Assembly (NCBI GenBank): GCA_946807835.1
Contig: OX327684.1
Location: 11,866,501 to 11,930,500 of the forward strand
From: Ailanthus altissimus
Taxonomy: Eukaryota; Streptophyta; Magnoliopsida; Sapindales; Simaroubaceae
DNA length: 64,000 nucleotides
Direction of reading: 5' to 3'
Under the pieces are notes generated by a model that worked only from the letters and a program-made list of their open reading frames with translations, ran no database searches and was not told the DNA's origin. The number at the start of each line of letters is the position of its first letter. Within the stretch, counting starts at the first letter, position 1. Below are positions 57,501 through 64,000 of this stretch, piece by piece. The position numbers and the translations under genes were made by a program.

Positions 57501-59225
57501 TATGCATTGATTCGGGCTCTCGAGGTATGGCAGCATTATTTATTACCTAAAGAGTTCGTTATTCATACTGACCATGAATCATTAAAGTATCTTAAAAGGT
57601 AGAACAAGCTGAATAGAAGACATGCCAAATGGGTAGAGTTCATAGAGCCATTTCCATATGTCATAAAATACAAGAAGGGGCAAACTAACGTCATTGCTGA
57701 TGCTCTTTGTAGGAGGTATGCATTGATTTCTATGTTAAATGCAAGGCTTTTGGGTTTTGAACAGGTGAAAGAACAATATACTAGTGATTCATACTTTGCT
57801 AATATGATGTCTAAATGTGCTAAAGGAGCTTGTGATGGGTTCTTTGTGCATGATGGTTACTTGTTCAAGTTGGGCAGAATGTGTATACCTTCAGGATCCT
57901 TACGTGAGTTGCTTGTGCGTGAGGCTCATGGGGGTGGTCTTAGTGGTCATTTTGGGGAGAAGAAAACTTATGAGCTACTGAAAGAGCACTTCTTTTGGCC
58001 TAATATGCTGCGGGATGTTCATAAAGTTGTTGAAAGATGTGTAAATTGCAAGAAAGCTAAGGGTAAAGAGAATGCATATGGACTATATATGCCTTTACCT
58101 ATCCCAGAGCAACCATGGATGGACATTAGTATGGATTTTGTGCTTGGATTACCTAGAACACAGCGTGGGAAGGATTCAGTGATGGTTGTGGTTGATCGGT
58201 TCTCCAAAATGTCACACTTTATTCCTTGTAATAAAACTGATGATGCTATTCATATTGCTGATTTGTTTTTTAGGGAAATTGTACGTTTGCATGGAATCCC
58301 TAAAAGCATTGTCTCTGATCGTGATACAAAGTTCTTAAGCTATTTTTGGAAGACTCTTTGGAAGAAGCTTGGAACAAAGTTGCTTTTCAGTACTGCTTGT
58401 CATCCACAAACTGATGGGCAAACTGAGGTAGTGAACCGTACTCTATCTTCTTTATTACGGGCTGTTATAAATAAGAACTTAAAGAGTTGGGATACTTATT
58501 TGCCTATTGTAGAGTTTGCATATAACCGTAGTGTGCATAGGGCTACAAAATTTTCACCATTTGAGATTGTGTATGGATTTAATCCATTTGTTCCTATTGA
58601 CCTTGTTCCTATTCCAATTAATGAGAGGACATCTATGGATGATGTTAAGAAGGCAGAATTGATGAAGAAGCTTCATGAGCAGGTTCGAATTCGTATTGAG
58701 GAGAAAACAGCTAGGTATGTTAAGCCTGCTAATAAAGGACGAAAAATGATTAGCTTTGAACCTGGTGATCTTGTTTGGATTCATCTTAGCAAGGGAAGAT
58801 TTCCTAGCAAGCGGAAGTCCAAGCTGATGCCAAGAGTTGATGGACCTTTTCGTATTATAGAGAAGGTAAATAGTAATGCTTACAAAGTTGACCTTCCTGG
58901 TGATTACAATGTTTCAGCCACTTTTAATGTGAAGGACTTATCTCCTTATTTGGAAGATTTAGAAGATTCTGATTTGAGGGCAAATCATTCTCTGCCCGAG
59001 GGTGATGATGTGCATCATGAAGGTTCTAAATCAACTCAAGAAGGCGAGCTGAGCGTAAAGGAGATTTCAGATGGTCCAATAACAAGGGCTAAGGCTAAAC
59101 AGCTTCAAAGGGCCATAAGTAGTCAAATTGGAGCTATTGAAGCTTCTATGGGATTAGAAGCTTGCGATCTGAATGGAAACGAGCTAAATATATTTATTTA
59201 TCTTCAATTTGAGATTGGGACGTGA
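54597..59225 (+). pseudogene. A2 gag-pol polyprotein with two stops
   Basis: ATG 54597 (MAYDDASRV). The reading frame is the same from 54597 to 59225 and is broken only by TAA at 56385-56387 (GAA in A1, just before the RT entry) and TAG at 57600-57602 (CAG in A1, after RNase H). All motifs are otherwise present: [63 protein letters not shown] and the LTR-coded GPITRAKAK. One ALSRR is ALCRR. Gag and protease could still be made as a truncated product. Confidence 0.94.
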
Positions 59226-59713
59226 TTTAGAGGCGTTTGGTGACGTTGGGCTTTAAGAAGCAGCTAAGGGCTTTCTTTTCATGCTATTGGGCTTTATTTA
59301 CTTCTTATGTTACTACTTTTATGTATTTGGGCTATTTTGAACTTGTTTAGTTTTGTTTTAAATTGTTAAGTCATATTGGGCTTATTTTGGGCCTTTTAAA
59401 GTTTATTAGGTAACATTAGGGTTTCACCTCATTTTGTAAGCCTATATAAGGCATGTAAAAGTCTTGTAGAGGCAGTTGCCTCATTTTGGATTTGGATGCA
59501 CGAAAATAGACTTTTCTCTCTCAAAATTGTCTTCTCAAGTTTTTTTCAACTCTTGAAGATAGTTACTGACTTATCACTCTTTGATCACCAAGAGTGTGGC
59601 GTCAAAACCCTAAATTGATCCTTGTGGCGTCCATACGACTTATCAAGGTATCTATTTAGTTCTATCCTCCATCAACTTCACAATTTAATTTTGTTATAAA
59701 TCAAGGCACATCA
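59006..59713 (+). repeat. A2 3' LTR
   Basis: 708 bp, TGATGTGC to GCACATCA, preceded by CCCGAGGGTGA. Encodes the polyprotein tail to 59225. Confidence 0.95.
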
Positions 59714-60654
59714 TGCCCTCATCATGCTCCTCCTCTTGAAAAGGATTTGTTCTCAAATCACCACCTACTTCAAAAGGACTTAAGTAAGTAATATTATAAG
59801 TGGCACTAACATTGTATTCACCTGGCAAACTAACTTATATGCATTGTCATTGATGTGCTCAAGGACTTAAAAAGGTCCATCTCCTCTTAGAAGTAACTTA
59901 GATTGCCTTTGTGTCAGAAATCTTTCTTTTTTGCATGAGCACCAAACCCAATCTCCGGCTTCAAAAATTAGCTATCGACGCCCTTTATTAGCTTGTTTTG
60001 CATACTGCTCCATCCTCCTCTCAATGTTGAGTCTTGCTTTCTCATGTAACTGCTTAACAAATTTAGTCTTTTTCTTTCCATCTAAGTTAGCATGTTCAGA
60101 CAAAGGAAATGCCATTAAATCTAATAAAGTTGAAGGATTAAAACCACATAACACAATGTCAAATGTTGAAAACTTAGTAGCAGAATGAATATTACAATTA
60201 TAAACAAACTCAAGATGTGGTAAACATTCTTCCCAAGTTTTGATGTTCTTTTTAATTATAGCCCTCAACAAAGTAGACAAATTCCTATGTACTGCATCGG
60301 TTTGACCATTAGTTTGTGAGTGACAAGAAGTAGAAAATAATAACTTAGTTCCTAACTTACACCATAAAGTCTTTCAAAAGGAACTCAAGAACTTAACATC
60401 TCTATCCGAAACTACTATTCTAGGCATATCATGTAATCTTACAATTTCTCTAAAGAAAAAATCAACAACATGTGAAGCATCAGCAGTTTTTTTGATATGG
60501 AATGAAATTTGTCATCTTATAAAATCTATCCATAACTACAAAAATTGAATCCCTAGCATGTTTTAACCTAGGCAAACCTAACGCAAAGTCCAATGAAATA
60601 TCAATCTAAATCTTACTGGGAATAGGCAGTGTTGTATAAAAACCATGGGGTTGA
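59714..60654 (-). pseudogene. B4 integrase fragment
   Basis: Minus strand, from 60654 down: the core entry (about 60590: [11 protein letters not shown]), VVDRF with frameshift, [10 protein letters not shown] at about 60400, a stop-containing third-residue region ([15 protein letters not shown], the Glu side damaged), then [17 protein letters not shown], the basic C-terminal domain ([14 protein letters not shown]-like), DLRTNPFQEEEHDEG and the polypurine tract. Several stops. Cut by the C8 LTR at 60654. Confidence 0.85.
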
Positions 60655-61442
60655 TGACACAGGAGTGTCTGATCACATGGAGCTAAAAATAGAACTAAAT
60701 GAATTTCAATGGTAAATTTGGAATTTATCTGGTACTGTTTCGGAAGGAATTTCTGGGTAATCTTCATACTACTCAAAAATTATATGTGTCTAGTTCTAAA
60801 TCCTTTTTACAGCACATGAATATAAGTTTTCTAGAGTAAGTTGAATCCTAATAACTAAAGGAAGGTCAGACAGTTATTAGGTGAGCCAAATCTTGACAAC
60901 TTGCAAGAATTGAAGACTTTTGTCTCCATCCAAGACTTTATAGCATATTATGTTCGAATTTAATGCTTCATTTATTGTATTTGCTGTATTTGTAGACTTT
61001 TGGTGTAAGGGTAGTTGTAAGTCTTAATTGCTGTCTTTTGTAAACTCCCAACCACCAAGTTTTAATGTTGTAATGAGTGCTTTGCAGTAGCCCTCCCAAG
61101 AAATCTCTATAAATACCTAAGGATGAGAGGAGAAGGGCAGAGAGTGAATTTTAAATTACTTGTATGTGGAAGAGTTCTCTTATGAGAGTTTCTACATTTA
61201 ACTCTGTATCTCTTGGGTGGATTCCTTAGAGTGGTGAGTTTGAGAGTTCTGTATCTCTTGTAGGGTTCTTTGGGTGGTGAATTATTCTGTATCCCATTGT
61301 AATTCTCTTGAGTGGTGAGCTTGTACCACTCAAGAGAATTGTTTATTCAGTGTTTGAGTTTATTTTAATAAAAGTGAGTGTTTGTTTTCATTCTTCCAAT
61401 CTTGTGGTTTTCTTTTTTTTCTAAACACTTGAGCCGGCATCA
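60655..61442 (+). repeat. C8: family C LTR with a primer-site stub
   Basis: 788 bp from TGACACAGGAGTGTC to GCCGGCATCA, followed by an exact primer site TGGTATCAGAGC (61447-61458). After about 21 bp of leader, B4 RT sequence resumes, so the rest of the element is gone. A deletion removes about 50 bp of U3 near 60700. Candidate target bases GTTGA precede it but are not found after. Confidence 0.88.
61301..61340. repeat. Perfect 16-bp inverted repeat in the C8 LTR
   Basis: AATTCTCTTGAGTGGT (61301-61316), 8-bp loop, ACCACTCAAGAGAATT (61325-61340). Other C LTRs have only the left arm, followed by a GTACCAATTTTACTTTATC-type sequence. Confidence 0.95.
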
Positions 61443-61463
61443 GTTTTGGTATCAGAGCTCAGA

Positions 61464-62519
61464 ATGAGATCAATTTGATGTTCAATTCCTCTAATTGGTG
61501 GCAAAACATTAGGAACATCTACGGGAAAGAGATCCTCAATTTCCTGCAAAAGATTAACAATAACACTAGGAAAACTTTTGTCAATTTCGTTAGAAATAAT
61601 TAAAACATCCTTGTACATAAGTACAAGTAAGGGCTGCCTCATGGTTAATGCTTTCTTCACATCACTCATTTTTGCATAAACACTCATTTTTCTTTCACTC
61701 AAGTCTTCCTAGTTTTCTCTCCCTTTGTGTTTCCCATTGCTCTCATTTTTAACACTCATCTCACCTTTTTTGTTTGTCTCTCTTTCTTGCTTCCTTCCCA
61801 AAGTTTCGGCTAATGAAGATTCAAACTCTTCATATTGTTTTTATGCGTATTTGATCTTCAAAAATCATTTTTGGAGGCAAAGGTCCAAGTTGGTATTTCT
61901 GCCCTTCCATGATCCTAAAGAATAATGGTTTTTAAACCCATCATGCATTACCCTTTTATCATATTGCCATGGTCTCCCCAACAACATGTGACCAGCATAC
62001 ATGGGTACCACATCACACCAAACCTCATCCTTATATCTACCAATTGAAAAAGAAACTAACACTTGCCGATTTACCTTCACAACACCACTATCATTCAACC
62101 ATTGTAACTTGTACGGTCTTGGAGTAGGTAATTTTAGTTTCTCCACAAGCAATGTACTTGCCACATTTGTACAACTTCCGCTATCAACAATCACATTACA
62201 CAACTTGTTAGCAATCAAACAATGAGTATGAAACAAATTTTCATATTCCTGACCATGTTCATTAATTTTATTTTGCAAACTAATTGTGCGTTGTACAACC
62301 AAATGTTCTCCTCTAGCATACTCTACATCACTAGCATCTTCTAAATGTGGCATGTCATCTTCATTTTCTCTCTTAGTTTCAGATTCAACCGCCCCATCCG
62401 TCATGATCATTACCTTTATATTAGGACAGTCACGTGCATCATGACCATGCCCAAGGCACTTAAAACACTTAATGCCTCTATTGATTAGGTTGATTCTCAC
62501 CTCTACCCTTGCTGCCTAT
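61464..62519 (-). pseudogene. B4 knuckle, protease and RT-entry fragment
   Basis: Minus strand: an open frame (62500-61865) holds the CCHC knuckle CFKCLGHGHDARDC, an acidic linker, the aspartic protease with canonical [11 protein letters not shown] and LLGRPWQYDKRV. It then shifts into a Lys/Glu/Ser-rich linker and the RT entry [15 protein letters not shown] at about 61465-61510, where C8 leader sequence follows. This protease keeps DSG, unlike B1 (DGG) and A1 (DNG). Confidence 0.88.
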
Positions 62520-63309
62520 TGATGTGCCTTGATTTCTAGAAATATAGATTATTCCAAAATTCGAATAAAATCTGGTTCTTTTGTTGGTTATTTTTCTTTA
62601 AGTGTTTAGGCTGAATTGTAACAAAATTAAATGGTAAAGTTGATGGAGGATAGAACTAAATAGATATCTTGATAAGTCTGATGGACGCCACAAGGATCAA
62701 TTTAGGGTTTGACGCCACACTCTTGGTGATCAAAGAGTGATAAGTCACCAACTGTCTTCAAGAGCTAGAAAACTTGAGAAGACAACTTTGTGAGAGAAAT
62801 AGCTCTTCTATTTCGTGCTTCCAATTCCAAAATGATGCAACTGCCTCTATAAGACTTTAACATGCCTTATATAGGCTTACAAAATGAGGAGAAACCCTAA
62901 TATTACCTAATTAACTTAAAAAGCCCAAAATAAGCCCAATATGACTTAACAATTTAAAATAAAGCTAAACAAGTTCAAAATGGCTCAAATACATAAAAAT
63001 AGCATCATAAGAAGTAAATTAAGCTCAATAGCATGAAAAGAAAGCCCTCAGCTGCTTCTTTAAGCCCAACGTCACCAAACGTCTCTAAATCACATCTCAA
63101 TCTCTAATTGAAGACAAATAAACACATTTAGCTCATTTCCATTCAGATCGCAAGCTTCTAATCCCATAGAAGCTTCAATAGCTCCAATTTGACTACTTAT
63201 GGCCCTTTAAAACTGTTTAGCCTTAGCCCTTGTTATTGGACCATCTGAAATCTCCTTTACGCTCAGCTCACCTTCTTGAGTTGATTTAGAACTTTCATGA
63301 TGCACATCA
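62520..63309 (-). repeat. A7: solo LTR of subfamily A' with TSD CCTAT
   Basis: A 790-bp reverse-strand LTR, from TGATGTGCC to GCACATCA on the plus strand, flanked by CCTAT at 62515-62519 and 63310-63314. It shares the extra 85 bp or so of A4 and is the same length. Its coded tail has acquired a TAA in KQL-Q (Gln codon). Confidence 0.95.
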
Positions 63310-63314
63310 CCTAT

Positions 63315-64000
63315 CTCATTTTTGCTTTTAGTTTCATCAAATTTAGGCTTAACAATGGCTTTATCATCCTTTTTACTCCAATTCAGTTTCCAAAAAGAAG
63401 AAGAACCCGAATAAGGTTTTGAATCATACCTTGTGCCTTTCCTTTTAAGTTGTCATTCAATCTTCATGGCCACATTCACCATGTCCTCAATCTCCACAAA
63501 ATGTTGCAACTCCACAATATCAACAATGTTCTTGTTTTACCCACTCAAAAACCGAGCCATGGTGGCCTCACGGTCCTCCTCCACATTAGCCCTTATCATG
63601 GCTATCTCCATCTCCTTATGATATTCTTCTACACTCATGGAACCTTGTGTCAAAGTTTACAACCGTTGATGCAATTCCCTATAGAAATTGTTAGGGACAA
63701 ATCTCCTCCTCATGATTTGTTTCATCTCCATCCAAGTCTCTACGGGTCTATCATCATTTCTACGCCTGTCTTTGCACTATTGATCCCACCAAACAATAGC
63801 ATAATCACAAAATTCAACAGCGGTTAGTTTTACATTTTTCTCTTCGGAGTAGTTATGACATTTAAATATCAGCTCCACTTTTCGTTCCCACTCCAAATAG
63901 GCCTCCAGATTGTTCATCCTTTGAAAAGAAGCAATTTTTTTCATTTTGATGCTGCCTATGTTTCGGTCCACACCATCAAAACGTCCTCTTCTAGTTTGTC
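63315..64000 (-). pseudogene. B4 gag fragment, continues past window end
   Basis: Minus strand, from 64000 down: FDGVDRNIGSIKMKKIASF, the gag core NLEAYLEWERKVELIFKCHNY and CDYAIVWWDQ, a stop, then [32 protein letters not shown], a helical FLSG stretch and FWKLNWSKKDDKAIVKP just before the A7 insertion. The last stretch matches the LYWSKKDEQAD of D3 and links D to this B subtype. Two or three stops or shifts. Confidence 0.85.

Larger units (their letters stand above)
53552..59713 (+). mobile_element. A2: complete family A retrotransposon, two nonsense codons
   Basis: 5' LTR 53552-54238 (687 bp, with a deletion of about 20 bp near 53928), primer site, gag-pol, 3' LTR 59006-59713 (708 bp). The LTRs share private variants (AGAGGCG, AATATATT, GGATTTGGATG) and differ at about five other positions, so they are a true pair. 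Flanks CGTGA and TGCCC do not match. Confidence 0.95.
52703..64000 (-). mobile_element. B4: family B-like retrotransposon (-) with three insertions, runs off window
   Basis: From left to right: 3' LTR (52703-53551 plus 59714-59724, split by A2), integrase (to 60654), C8 LTR, RT entry-protease-knuckle (61464-62519), solo LTR A7, gag (63315 to the edge). RT palm and RNase H are missing at the C8 site. Its LTR shares ACTACTAACTACC-type motifs with the D LTRs. The 5' LTR lies outside the window. Confidence 0.75.

Noticed and set aside
59931..60188. 85-codon plus-strand frame with a signal-peptide-like Leu/Ser stretch
   Set aside because: Antisense of the B4 integrase C-terminal region; the minus strand carries the recognisable motifs.
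1..64000. Host genes, tRNA/rRNA genes, CRISPR arrays, or bacterial-type operons
   Set aside because: None seen. Initiator-Met-like 12-mers are primer-binding sites, not tRNA genes; direct repeats are LTRs or U3 units, not spaced CRISPR repeats.

Overview
This window reads as flowering-plant (probably dicot) heterochromatin made almost entirely of Ty3/gypsy LTR retrotransposons nested in one another. I found no host gene, RNA gene or CRISPR array. Evidence: repeated gag-protease-RT-RNase H-integrase reading frames, LTRs with TG...CA ends, primer-binding sites close to TGGTATCAGAGC (complementary to plant initiator tRNA-Met), AT-rich sequence, and target-site duplications (TSDs). Family letters are mine: A (LTR about 690-710 bp, plus a 790-bp variant A'), B (LTR about 811-899 bp), C (about 790-861 bp), D (about 645-660 bp, short and internally deleted), E (1.2 kb or more, left edge), E' (a chromodomain chromovirus remnant) and F (492 bp).

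Layout. 1-2700: two diverged E LTRs with almost no interior. 2701-5429: B0, a broken B pol (+) split by two solo LTRs (A4, D1). 5430-19408: a three-level nest in which C1 (-) holds B1 (+) (5929-18754), which holds A3 (+) (10694-16867). 19409-26120: C2 (+), a D leader carrying solo LTR C3, and the chromovirus remnant E'. 26121-35251: C4, then D-family elements D2, D5 and D3 with solo LTR C5; D2 and D5 form a long inverted repeat. 35252-40292: an A gag scrap (A5) and broken B2 and B3 (-). 40293-49727: C6 cut by A1 (42793-48991), the only copy with an unbroken polyprotein, then the truncated C7 LTR. 49728-52702: F, a D scrap, 292 unassigned bases, B5 (-) and an old A LTR (A6). 52703-64000: B4 (-), carrying A2, a C8 LTR and solo LTR A7, and running off the window.

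How the parts relate. Five solo LTRs with perfect 5-bp TSDs (A4, D1, C3, C5, A7) show repeated LTR-LTR recombination. Families A and B continue their reading frame beyond integrase into the LTR, ending with a shared GPITR motif. This resembles the CRM (centromeric retrotransposon) branch of chromoviruses, so the locus may be centromeric or pericentromeric; that is inference. D2 and D3 share the same internal deletion and knuckle defect, and so look like a non-autonomous family probably served by a B-like partner. Only A1 looks potentially able to encode all its own proteins. LTR difference counts are by eye, and most junctions between broken elements are good to a few bases.
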